Origin: Mesobacterium pallidum
GTDB taxonomy: Bacteria; Pseudomonadota; Alphaproteobacteria; Rhodobacterales; Rhodobacteraceae
Assembly (NCBI RefSeq): GCF_019966535.1
Contig: NZ_JAIMID010000016.1
Location: forward strand, 84,624-148,623
Length of the DNA stretch: 64,000 nt
Reading direction: 5' to 3'
Position numbers and translations under genes: made by a program. Below the pieces are notes generated by a model. It searched no databases and was not told where the DNA came from. It was given only the letters and a program-made list of their open reading frames with translations. Shown here in pieces: positions 8,012 through 15,499 of this stretch (its first letter is position 1; each line of letters begins with the position of its first letter).

Positions 8012-8560
8012 GTGTTGGAAGCATGGATCTATCGTCTTCTATTTTTGGTCGCGCTGCTGATGCTCGCGATTGCAGCCGTATCGTCAGTGGATTGGCTTCA
8101 GCTCTGGTTGAATGAGAAGCAAGTGACCATGGTCACCTCACTGGTTTTGGTGACCTTTGGGTTTGCTCTAGGAGAGTTCAAGTACGTCAGGGATCGAACG
8201 GCGCACAACTCCCAAAAAAAGTTGGAGGTGGCGCCGCTTCTGGTCGAAGCCAGTATCGCGTTAGGGGTAGCCTCTGCTCTATCCCAAACGCGTGAAGAGC
8301 AAGAGATATGTTTGGACGATAAAAAGAAGCACGAAGCTCTTCTGGGTGATGCGCTAGGGAAACTGCATGAAATCAGGGCCGACCATGTTCGAGGTTTTCC
8401 GCGAGCGCATTTAGATCTGTCTGTTCTGGAAGGAAAACTGACCACTTTGAAAGCCAGCCTCAACGCGGGACTTACAAGGGATGAATACTCAGATGCACTC
8501 CTTGGATTGCAGTCAGACTTTCGCAGTCTTGATGAGGCAATAATGAGGCACCGATCGTGA
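8012..8560 (+). CDS. hypothetical membrane protein, likely acquired
   Basis: The 182 aa product starts at GTG 8012 behind a GAGGGG site. Two hydrophobic segments (about residues 5-25 and 38-56) are followed by a soluble, charged, probably helical C-terminal domain (KKLEVAPLLVEASIALGVAS; DDKKKHEALLGDALGKLHEI). I recognise no family. Base composition is clearly lower in GC than both neighbours, with many A/T-ending codons. The stop overlaps the start of the ABC ATPase (8557) by 4 bases, so it is translationally linked to the transporter operon although it does not look like a transporter component. Confidence 0.75.
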   Translation: MLEAWIYRLLFLVALLMLAIAAVSSVDWLQLWLNEKQVTMVTSLVLVTFGFALGEFKYVRDRTAHNSQKKLEVAPLLVEASIALGVASALSQTREEQEICLDDKKKHEALLGDALGKLHEIRADHVRGFPRAHLDLSVLEGKLTTLKASLNAGLTRDEYSDALLGLQSDFRSLDEAIMRHRS

Positions 8561-9336
8561 CCGAACCCGTCATCTCCGCCTCCGACCTGTCCCTGACCTT
8601 TCAGACGGGCGACGGCCCGGTGCATGCGCTCAAGGACGTGAGCCTCGACATCGCCAAGGGCGATTTCGTCAGCTTCATCGGCCCCTCGGGCTGCGGCAAG
8701 ACCACCTTTTTGCGCTGCATGGCCGATCTCGAACACCCGACCGCCGGGACGATCACGGTCAACGGTGTGACGCCCGAGGCGGCGCGCAAGGCACGTGCCT
8801 ATGGCTATGTCTTCCAGGCGGCGGGGCTTTATCCGTGGCGCACCATCGGCGGCAACATCCGCCTGCCGCTCGAGATCATGGGCTACGACAAGGCCGACCA
8901 GAGCGCCCGCGTGAAGCGGGTGCTCGAGCTGGTGGACTTGGCGGGGTTCGAAAAGAAATACCCCTGGCAGCTGTCGGGCGGGATGCAGCAACGCGCCTCG
9001 ATCGCGCGGGCGCTGGCCTTCGACGCGGACATCCTGCTGATGGACGAACCCTTCGGCGCGCTGGACGAGATCGTGCGCGATCACCTGAACGAACAACTGC
9101 TGGCGCTCTGGGCCAAGACGGAAAAGACCATCGCTTTCGTCACCCATTCGATCCCCGAGGCGGTGTACCTGTCGACCAAGATCGTGGTCATGTCGCCACG
9201 CCCGGGCCGGATCACCGACGTGATCGACAGCCCCCTGCCGCGCGAGCGCCCGCTCGAGATCCGCGACACGCCGGAATTCCTCGAGATCGCCCACCGCGTC
9301 CGCGAGGGCCTCAAGGCAGGGCACAGCTATGATTGA
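8557..9336 (+). CDS. ABC transporter ATP-binding protein (nitrate/sulfonate/pyrimidine type)
   Basis: This 259 aa ATPase belongs to the SsuB/TauB/ThiZ-like group. It has Walker A GPSGCGKTTF, Q-loop VFQAAGLYPWRT, signature LSGGMQQRASIARAL, Walker B ILLMDEPFGALD and the switch His in FVTHSIPEAVYL. It starts at GTG in a 4-base overlap with the preceding small membrane protein gene. With the two permeases and the NMT1/THI5-type binding protein downstream it forms one importer. Because it follows dihydropyrimidinase, the substrate is probably a pyrimidine or a related ring compound; that is inference from context. Confidence 0.9.
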   Translation: MTEPVISASDLSLTFQTGDGPVHALKDVSLDIAKGDFVSFIGPSGCGKTTFLRCMADLEHPTAGTITVNGVTPEAARKARAYGYVFQAAGLYPWRTIGGNIRLPLEIMGYDKADQSARVKRVLELVDLAGFEKKYPWQLSGGMQQRASIARALAFDADILLMDEPFGALDEIVRDHLNEQLLALWAKTEKTIAFVTHSIPEAVYLSTKIVVMSPRPGRITDVIDSPLPRERPLEIRDTPEFLEIAHRVREGLKAGHSYD

Positions 9337-9489
9337 CGCGGCGCGCGGGATAATGGGCCGGGGAGCATCGGGCGCCCTCCGCCCCCCGGCACCATCCCGC
9401 ATTACGTGTTGGGCTGCGGGCGCCCCTTTCACCTTTCGCGGTCATCGGCTTGCCAGCCTGTACCGCCGGGCCATGGAAGCACTTAATCC

Positions 9490-9563
9490 TTTCATCTTTC
9501 TTAAAATATGCATGACCCGATCTCGGCTCGCGTTGCCATTTGCATATTTGGAGAAAGATGAAA
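9490..9563. repeat. long imperfect inverted repeat inside the transporter operon
   Basis: Two 23-bp arms (9490-9512 and 9541-9563) match at 21 of 23 positions when one is reverse-complemented, around a 28-base loop. The arms are AT-rich in a GC-rich region. One arm (TATTTGGAGAAAGATGAAA) resembles sequences at 33355-33375 and 47925-47949, so this seems to be a member of a dispersed intergenic hairpin family. It lies in the 243-bp gap between the ATPase and first permease and may process or attenuate the transcript. Confidence 0.65.
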
Positions 9564-9579
9564 TCCGGGGGGCCACGGC

Positions 9580-10449
9580 ATGAAGCGCATCGTTCCCGTC
9601 CTTGTCGTCGTCGCCTGCATTTTCGCGCTGTGGTACGCAGGGTCGTTCCTGATGAACCGCGCCTGGGTCATGGACCAGGCGGCACGGGCGGGGACGGAGC
9701 CGGGGTTTTCCGAGGTGCTGCGGGATACGATGAACCAGGACCGGGCCAAGCTGCCCGCGCCGCACCAGGTGGCGGCGGAGCTGTATGACGGGATCTTAGA
9801 CAAGAAGGTCACGTCCAAGCGCAGCCTCGTCTACCATGGTTTCATCACCTTCCAGGCGACCATGGCGGGCTTCGCGCTGGGGATCGTCGCGGGCGTGGCG
9901 CTGGCCGTGGCCATCGTGCTGAGCCGAGTGGCGGATCGGACGCTGATGCCCTGGGCGATCATCAGCCAGACCATCCCCGTGGTGGCGCTGGCGCCGATGA
10001 TCGTGGTGCTGACAAATGCCATGGGGGCGGGCAGCCTGATGGTGCCAAAGGCGATCATCGCAGGCTACCTGTCGTTTTTTCCCGTGCTGGTCAGCATGGT
10101 CGCGGGGCTGCGCAGCCCGGACCGGATGCAGCTGGATCTTCTGCGCACCTATGGCGCCAGCCCGCGCCAAGTGTTCTGGAAGCTGCGGATGCCCGCCTCG
10201 CTGCCGTACTTCTTCGCCTCGCTCAAGATCGCCGTGGCCGCCAGCCTTGTCGGCGCCATCGTCGGAGAGCTTCCGACCGGCGCCATCGCCGGCCTTGGCG
10301 CGCGGATGCTGATCGGGTCGCAATTCGGCAACCCGATGATCATGTGGTCGGCGCTCTTTGCCGCCGCGATCCTGGCCGCCGGGCTGATCTGGATCGTCGG
10401 AGGCATTGAAAAGCTCGCCAACCGGATGATGGGAGGGCAGCGCGCATGA
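9580..10449 (+). CDS. ABC transporter permease
   Basis: This is a 289 aa inner-membrane permease of the binding-protein-dependent (SsuC/TauC-like) family. An N-terminal hydrophobic segment (VPVLVVVACIFALWYAGSF) is followed by a periplasmic loop and about five further membrane spans. The cytoplasmic EAA-type loop that docks the ATPase is visible around DLLRTYGASPRQVFWKLRMPA. The gene starts after a 243-bp gap with a long hairpin and overlaps the next permease by 4 bases. It forms the channel together with that permease. Confidence 0.9.
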   Translation: MKRIVPVLVVVACIFALWYAGSFLMNRAWVMDQAARAGTEPGFSEVLRDTMNQDRAKLPAPHQVAAELYDGILDKKVTSKRSLVYHGFITFQATMAGFALGIVAGVALAVAIVLSRVADRTLMPWAIISQTIPVVALAPMIVVLTNAMGAGSLMVPKAIIAGYLSFFPVLVSMVAGLRSPDRMQLDLLRTYGASPRQVFWKLRMPASLPYFFASLKIAVAASLVGAIVGELPTGAIAGLGARMLIGSQFGNPMIMWSALFAAAILAAGLIWIVGGIEKLANRMMGGQRA

Positions 10450-11216
10450 CCGGGACCATGGCACGCATCGCCTGGCCGCTGGGCTTCGGCATCCTCGTCC
10501 TGATCCTGTGGGAGGCGGCCGTGCGCGGCTTTGACATCCCGCCCGCGATCCTGCCCGCCCCGACCGAGATCTGGGACGCGATCCAGCGCTCGACCCATAT
10601 CCTGTGGATCGACTGGGTGCAGACCGTGGTCAAGGGCGCGCTGACCGGCCTGATCCTCGGCGCCATCGCCGGGGTGCTGGCGGCGCTGGCCATCGACCGG
10701 GTGGACTTCCTGCGGCGGGGCCTGCTGCCGGTGGCGAATTTCGTCGCCGCCCTGCCCATCGTCGGCGTGGCGCCGATCATGGTCATGTGGTTCGGCTTTG
10801 ACTGGCAGTCCAAGGCGGCCGTGGTCGTGGTCATGGTGTTTTTCCCGATGCTGGTGAACACGCTGGCCGGGCTCGAGGCGACGGACCGGATGCAGCGCGA
10901 CCTGATGCGCACCTACAGCGCCAGCCACGCACAAACCCTGGGCAAGTTGCGGCTGCCGGCCGCCATGCCGTTCATCTTCAACGGGCTGAAGATCGCCACC
11001 ACCCTTGCGCTGATCGGCGCCATCGTGGCGGAATACTTCGGCTCTCCCACCAAGGGCATGGGATTTCGCATCTCGACTGAGGTGGGGCGGCTCGGGATCG
11101 ACATGGTCTGGGCCGAGATCGCCGTTTCTGCCATCACGGGGACGGCTCTTTACGGTCTTGTCGCGCTGATCGAGCGCCGGGTGACCTTCTGGCACCCGTC
11201 GCAGCGGCGAGGCTGA
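10446..11216 (+). CDS. ABC transporter permease
   Basis: This is the second permease of the importer, 256 aa, with an N-terminal membrane span (IAWPLGFGILVLILWEAAV) and about five more. The EAA-type loop reads RDLMRTYSASHAQTLGKLRLPA. It starts in an ATGA overlap with the preceding permease gene, so translation is coupled. Two different permeases plus one ATPase and one NMT1/THI5-type binding protein is the arrangement seen in thiamine-precursor and pyrimidine-like importers. Confidence 0.9.
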   Translation: MTGTMARIAWPLGFGILVLILWEAAVRGFDIPPAILPAPTEIWDAIQRSTHILWIDWVQTVVKGALTGLILGAIAGVLAALAIDRVDFLRRGLLPVANFVAALPIVGVAPIMVMWFGFDWQSKAAVVVVMVFFPMLVNTLAGLEATDRMQRDLMRTYSASHAQTLGKLRLPAAMPFIFNGLKIATTLALIGAIVAEYFGSPTKGMGFRISTEVGRLGIDMVWAEIAVSAITGTALYGLVALIERRVTFWHPSQRRG

Positions 11217-11256
11217 ACAACAACCATAAACGATCACGCAACATGGAGACTGAGAC

Positions 11257-12246
11257 ATGACCATCAAGAACCTGGCCGGGATGGCCTTTGCCGCGGGGCT
11301 GATCGCCTCGGGCGCGCAGGCGGCGGATGAACTGACGCTGCAGCTCAAGTGGGTCACGCAGGCCCAGTTCGGCGGCTATTACGTGGCGCTGGAAAAGGGC
11401 TTCTACGAGGAAGAGGACCTGGACGTCACGATCAAGCCGGGCGGCCCGGACATCGCGCCCACGCAGGTGATCGCGGGCGGCGGCGCCGACGTCATGGTCG
11501 ACTGGATGCCCTCGGCCCTGGCCGCGCGCGAAAAGGGCCTGCCGCTGGTCAACATCGCCCAGCCGTTCAAGTCCTCGGGCATGATGCTGACCTGCCTCAA
11601 GGAAAGCGGCATCACCTCGCCCGAGGATTTCCCCGGCAACACCCTGGGCGTCTGGTTCTTCGGCAACGAATACCCCTTCCTGTCGTGGATGAGCCAGCTG
11701 GGCATCCCGACCGAGGGGGGCGCAGACGGTGTCGAAGTGCTCAAGCAGGGCTTCAACGTCGATCCGCTGCTGCAGAAGCAGGCGGCCTGCATCTCGACCA
11801 TGACCTACAACGAGTATTGGCAGGTCATCGACGCCGGCATCTCCGAGGATGACCTGGTGACCTTCAAGTACGAAGACCAGGGCGTCGCGACGCTGGAAGA
11901 CGGCCTTTACGTGCTGGAAGAGAAGCTGGCCGATCCGGCCGAGGTGGACAAGCTGGTCCGCTTTGTCCGCGCCTCGATGAAGGGCTGGAAATATGCCGAG
12001 GAGAACCCCGACGAGGCCGCCGAGATCGTGCTGGAATACGACGAGACCGGCGCCCAGACCGAAGAGCACCAGAAGCGCATGATGCGCGAGATCGCCAAGC
12101 TGACCGCCGGCTCGAACGGCGCGCTGGACATGGCCGATTATGAGCGCACGGTCGCGTCGCTGCTGTCGGGCGGCTCGGACCCGGTCATCACGATGGAGCC
12201 CGAGGGCGCCTACACGATGGAGATCACCGACGCCGCGTTGAACTGA
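11257..12246 (+). CDS. ABC transporter substrate-binding protein, NMT1/THI5-like
   Basis: This is a periplasmic ligand-binding protein of 329 aa. A typical signal peptide (MTIKNLAGMAFAAGLIASG) is cleaved after AQA. The mature protein begins with LTLQLKWVTQAQFGGYYVAL, the hallmark of the NMT1/THI5 family that binds pyrimidine precursors and related small rings, followed by GFYEEEDLDVTIKPGG. GGAGACTGAG lies upstream of the ATG. A strong terminator follows the stop. It is the last gene of the pyrimidine degradation and uptake cluster. The exact ligand (uracil, thymine, hydantoin or similar) is not visible. Confidence 0.9.
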   Translation: MTIKNLAGMAFAAGLIASGAQAADELTLQLKWVTQAQFGGYYVALEKGFYEEEDLDVTIKPGGPDIAPTQVIAGGGADVMVDWMPSALAAREKGLPLVNIAQPFKSSGMMLTCLKESGITSPEDFPGNTLGVWFFGNEYPFLSWMSQLGIPTEGGADGVEVLKQGFNVDPLLQKQAACISTMTYNEYWQVIDAGISEDDLVTFKYEDQGVATLEDGLYVLEEKLADPAEVDKLVRFVRASMKGWKYAEENPDEAAEIVLEYDETGAQTEEHQKRMMREIAKLTAGSNGALDMADYERTVASLLSGGSDPVITMEPEGAYTMEITDAALN

Positions 12247-12269
12247 ACGCGCGCATCGGGCAGAAACGG

Positions 12270-12298
12270 CGGGCCGTCCCCTTGGGCGGCCCGTTTTT
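12270..12298 (+). terminator. intrinsic terminator after the importer operon
   Basis: CGGGCCGTCC pairs with GGGCGGCCCG (one G-T pair) and is followed directly by TTTTT, 24 bp after the binding-protein stop. Confidence 0.85.
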
Positions 12299-12314
12299 CG
12301 TGGGAGGGGACGCC

Positions 12315-13088
12315 ATGACACTGGCGCGGATCGAGGATGCGGGCGATCGGTTGATCGTCTGGAACATGAACGCGGCGCGGCGCGGGGCCTTGTCGGTCGA
12401 GCTGTACGAGGTGATCACCGAAGCGTGCGCCAGGGCGGCCGCCGAGCCGCGGTTGCGGTCGGTGATCCTGGCCAGCGAGGGCGGGTATTTCTGCGCCGGC
12501 GGCGACATGAACACCTTGATCACCCGGCGCGCACTGACCGAGGCGGAGCGCATCGTCAAGATCGGCGAGCTGCAGGATGTGGCCCGCGCGATCCGCGCCT
12601 GCCCGGTGCCGGTGATCGCCGCGGTGCAGGGTGGCGCAGCCGGGGCCGGGCTGTCCCTCGCGCTGGCCTGCGACCTGATCGTGGCCGAGGCGGGCGCCTC
12701 TTTCGTCGCGGCCTATGTGCGGATCGGGTTGGTGCCCGATGGCGGCATGACCGCCTTTGCCGCCCAGGCCCTGCCGCGCCAGCTGGTAACCGAGATGTGC
12801 CTGCTGGGCCGTCCGGTCGGGGTGGATCGCATGGCCGCACTGGGCGTGGTGAGCGTGGTGGCGGCGGAAGGCGCTGCGCTGGCCGAGGCGCAGGCGCTGG
12901 CCGATGCCTTCGCCAAGGGGCCGCGCGACAGCCGGGCGGCGATAAAGGCGCTGATCGGGTCGGCTTACGGCGACGAACACGACCAGCTGGAGGCCGAGCG
13001 GGCCGCCATGGCCCGGGCGCAGGGCGGGGACGAGGCGGGCGAGGGGATCCAGGCCTTCCTCGACAAGCGCAAGCCGTCGTTTCCCTGA
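12315..13088 (+). CDS. enoyl-CoA hydratase/isomerase family protein
   Basis: This is a 257 aa crotonase-fold protein. The oxyanion-hole segments are visible: GGYFCAGGDMNTL and VQGGAAGAGLSLALACDLIVA, followed by FVAAYVRIGLVPDGGMTAFA. The position that normally holds the second catalytic glutamate is replaced in a GLVPDGG context like that of PaaG/PaaB-type members, so the exact reaction is uncertain. ATG 12315 follows GGAGGGGAC. It starts only 17 bp after the terminator of the importer operon and appears to be a separate unit. Confidence 0.85.
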   Translation: MTLARIEDAGDRLIVWNMNAARRGALSVELYEVITEACARAAAEPRLRSVILASEGGYFCAGGDMNTLITRRALTEAERIVKIGELQDVARAIRACPVPVIAAVQGGAAGAGLSLALACDLIVAEAGASFVAAYVRIGLVPDGGMTAFAAQALPRQLVTEMCLLGRPVGVDRMAALGVVSVVAAEGAALAEAQALADAFAKGPRDSRAAIKALIGSAYGDEHDQLEAERAAMARAQGGDEAGEGIQAFLDKRKPSFP

Positions 13089-13149
13089 CCGTACCCTGAT
13101 CCACCGGTCGCGCTGGCGCGCGGCAGGTCGCACGTGGCCCCTCCTCCTG

Positions 13150-13172
13150 TCCTCCTCCCCCGGGGAGGAGGA
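13150..13172. terminator. inverted repeat between convergent genes
   Basis: TCCTCCTCCCC and GGGGAGGAGGA form an 11-bp perfect inverted repeat with one central base between the ECH gene and the convergent ycaQ-like gene. There is no T-run. It may act as a bidirectional 3' end. Confidence 0.45.
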
Positions 13173-13199
13173 ACTCTTTGGCCGGCCGACCCCGAAACA

Positions 13200-14402
13200 C
13201 TAGCGGGGGGTGCGCAGCCAGCCGTCCTCATAGGTGACCTTGCTGACCCCGGCGAGGCGGGTCATGCGGTCGAGTTCCGACTCGAGTTTGTTCTGGCGCC
13301 CCTTGCCCCAGCGGATGCCGCGTTCGGGCCAAAGGGCGGTGACATGCAGCCGGTCGGCGTCGCGTTCGGCATTCACGTCGATGCGGCCGATGATGCGGTC
13401 GCCTTCGAGCATCGGGTAGACGTAGTAGCCATAGACGCGCTGCGGCTCGGGCACGAAGATCTCGATCCGGTAGTGGAAGCCGAAGAGCCGTTCGGCCCGT
13501 TTGCGGTCGCGCAGGGCCGGATCGAAGGGGCTGAGGATGCGCATCCGGCTGGTGGGCTCGGGCGGCGTGAGCTCTGGCAGGTCGGGGCGGGCGATGCTGC
13601 GGCGCAGCTTTCCGTCCTGCTGTTGGATGTCCACCTCCATGAGCTGGCCGCTGGCGAGGTTGGTGGCGACCCAGGTCTTCGCCTCGGCGGGCGTGACCTT
13701 GTCCCAGAAGGCGGCGAGTTCCCCGCTGGTGGCAAAGCCCAGGCGGTCGAGCGCGGCGTTGCAGGCCCAGTCGATGGTCTCTTCGGGGGGCGGCGCCAGG
13801 CTGCGCTGCGGCGCGGGGATGACCCGGTCGGTCAGGTCGTAGACCTTGCGGAACCCCTCGCGCCGGGTCACCGACAGCGCGCCGGTGCGCCACAGGAATT
13901 CCAGCGCGGCCTTCGACGGGTGCCAGTCCCACCAGCCGCCCTTGCTGCGCGGCTCGTCCTCGCCCACCTCGGCGGAGGACACCGGGCCGTGCTCGCGGAT
14001 GCGCTCGATCAACCCGGCGCAGGCGCCCTGGAAAGTGTCGCCCTGCCAGCGGGTCCATTTCTCGGGCAGGTCCACCGCGTCGCGGGCAAAGCGCAACTGC
14101 CAATGCGGGAAGAAGGCGGTGGGGATCAGGCTGGCATCATGCGTCCAGTGCTCAAAGAGCTTGCGGTCGCGTTCCAGCAGTGGGGCCAGATGCTTGGGCC
14201 GGTAGGCCGGGCGGCGGGCGAAGAGGATCATGTCATGCGCCCGGGCGACCCGGTTGATGCTGTCGATCTGGACGAAGCCCAGCCGTTCGATCAATTGGTA
14301 AAGATCGTCGCCGCGACCGGGGCCGCTGGGCGTTTCCGACAGGGCATGACGGTCAAGGAAAAGCCGTCGCGCGGCGGCAGTGTCGATCAGTGGCCGCGCC
14401 AT
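13200..14402 (-). CDS. YcaQ-family DNA glycosylase (winged helix)
   Basis: This 400 aa protein belongs to the crosslink-repair DNA glycosylase YcaQ family (HTH_42 winged-helix). The family hallmark near the N-terminus is visible: YQLIERLGFVQIDSINRVAR followed by AHDMILFARRPAY, including the QID motif, and LFEHWTHDASLIPTAFFP. The C-terminal domain has the conserved RMRILSPFDPALRDRKRAERLFGFHYRIE-type block. E. coli YcaQ unhooks interstrand crosslinks; whether this member does is inferred. Its start is 3 bp after the LacI gene stop, so the two form an operon. Confidence 0.85.
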   Translation of the reverse strand: MARPLIDTAAARRLFLDRHALSETPSGPGRGDDLYQLIERLGFVQIDSINRVARAHDMILFARRPAYRPKHLAPLLERDRKLFEHWTHDASLIPTAFFPHWQLRFARDAVDLPEKWTRWQGDTFQGACAGLIERIREHGPVSSAEVGEDEPRSKGGWWDWHPSKAALEFLWRTGALSVTRREGFRKVYDLTDRVIPAPQRSLAPPPEETIDWACNAALDRLGFATSGELAAFWDKVTPAEAKTWVATNLASGQLMEVDIQQQDGKLRRSIARPDLPELTPPEPTSRMRILSPFDPALRDRKRAERLFGFHYRIEIFVPEPQRVYGYYVYPMLEGDRIIGRIDVNAERDADRLHVTALWPERGIRWGKGRQNKLESELDRMTRLAGVSKVTYEDGWLRTPR

Positions 14403-14405
14403 GGC

Positions 14406-15428
14406 TCAGCGCTTGAGCGTGTCGCCATAGGCGATGGTGGGCGTCAGTTCGACGATGTTCTGGACATCCTCGGTGTCGCCGGCCACGCGCGACGCGATGA
14501 TGCGCGCAGCGGTTTCGCCGATTTCGACGCGGCAGGCATCCATCGAGGCAAGTTTGCGCGGCAACCCGTCCAGCAGCTCTACCCCGTTGAAGCCGGCAAG
14601 GCCGATCTGGCCGGGCACGTCATAGCCCTTGTCGAGCAGGTAGAGAAGCCCGCCGGCGCCGATCATGTCGTTGGAATAATAGATGAAATCGAGTTCCGGG
14701 TGACGTTCCAGCATGACCTTGGTCAGTTCGCGCCCCTTGGCGAGCGCGGAGCCGCCGGAATAGAACTCCTGGTCCACGATCTCGACCCCGCCCTTGGCGA
14801 GCGCCTCGGTGAAGCCTTCGAACCGCTTGCGGGCGCGGTAGTCGAGCGGCATCTTGGTGCCGATGAACCCGATCTGCCGGTAGCCGGCCTTGAGGATCGC
14901 GCGCGCCATCTCGCGGCCCGCGCGGCGGTGCGAGACGCCGACCATGGCGTCGACCGGCGTGCCATCCACATCCATGATCTCGACCACCGGGATGCCGGCG
15001 GCCCGCAGCATGGCGCGCGAGGCCTCGGAATGTTCGAGCCCGGCGATGATCACGCCCGAGGGGCGCCAGGACAGCATCTCGTACAGCACCCGCTCTTCCT
15101 TGTCGGGCAGGTAGTCGGTGACGCCGACCACGGGCTGCAGGTCGGTCTGTTCCAGCACGGCGCTGATGCCCGACATGACCTCGGGAAAGACCATGTTGCG
15201 CAGGCTGGGGATGATCACGGCCACGAGGTTCACGCGGGACGAGGCCAGCGCCCCGGCGATCTTGTTCGGGACATAGCCGAGGCGCTTTGCGGCCTGCAGG
15301 ACCCGTTCGCGGGTGGCGGCGCTGACGTCGCCGCGATTGCGCAGCACGCGGCTGACGGTCATTTCGGAAACGCCCGATGCCTCGGATACGTCGCGGAGCG
15401 TCAGGGGGCGCTTGTCGTCATTTGCCAC
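14406..15428 (-). CDS. LacI-family transcriptional regulator
   Basis: This is a 340 aa sugar-type repressor. The N-terminal helix-turn-helix and hinge (LTLRDVSEASGVSEMTVSRV; LGYVPNKIAGALASSR) precede a periplasmic-binding-protein-like effector domain (VAVIIPSLRNMVFPEVMSGI; FIYYSNDMIGAGGLLYL). The effector core is similar to the gluconate repressor subgroup. The upstream region holds no obvious operator that I could confirm, and no sugar genes are adjacent, so the effector and targets are unknown. It is in an operon with the YcaQ-like gene. Confidence 0.9.
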   Translation of the reverse strand: MANDDKRPLTLRDVSEASGVSEMTVSRVLRNRGDVSAATRERVLQAAKRLGYVPNKIAGALASSRVNLVAVIIPSLRNMVFPEVMSGISAVLEQTDLQPVVGVTDYLPDKEERVLYEMLSWRPSGVIIAGLEHSEASRAMLRAAGIPVVEIMDVDGTPVDAMVGVSHRRAGREMARAILKAGYRQIGFIGTKMPLDYRARKRFEGFTEALAKGGVEIVDQEFYSGGSALAKGRELTKVMLERHPELDFIYYSNDMIGAGGLLYLLDKGYDVPGQIGLAGFNGVELLDGLPRKLASMDACRVEIGETAARIIASRVAGDTEDVQNIVELTPTIAYGDTLKR

Positions 15429-15499
15429 GTCTGTCGAATTCCTCGAAACCTTGTGGGATGACGGTAACTTGAAACCATCCGTGGGTGCAAGCGATCCGC

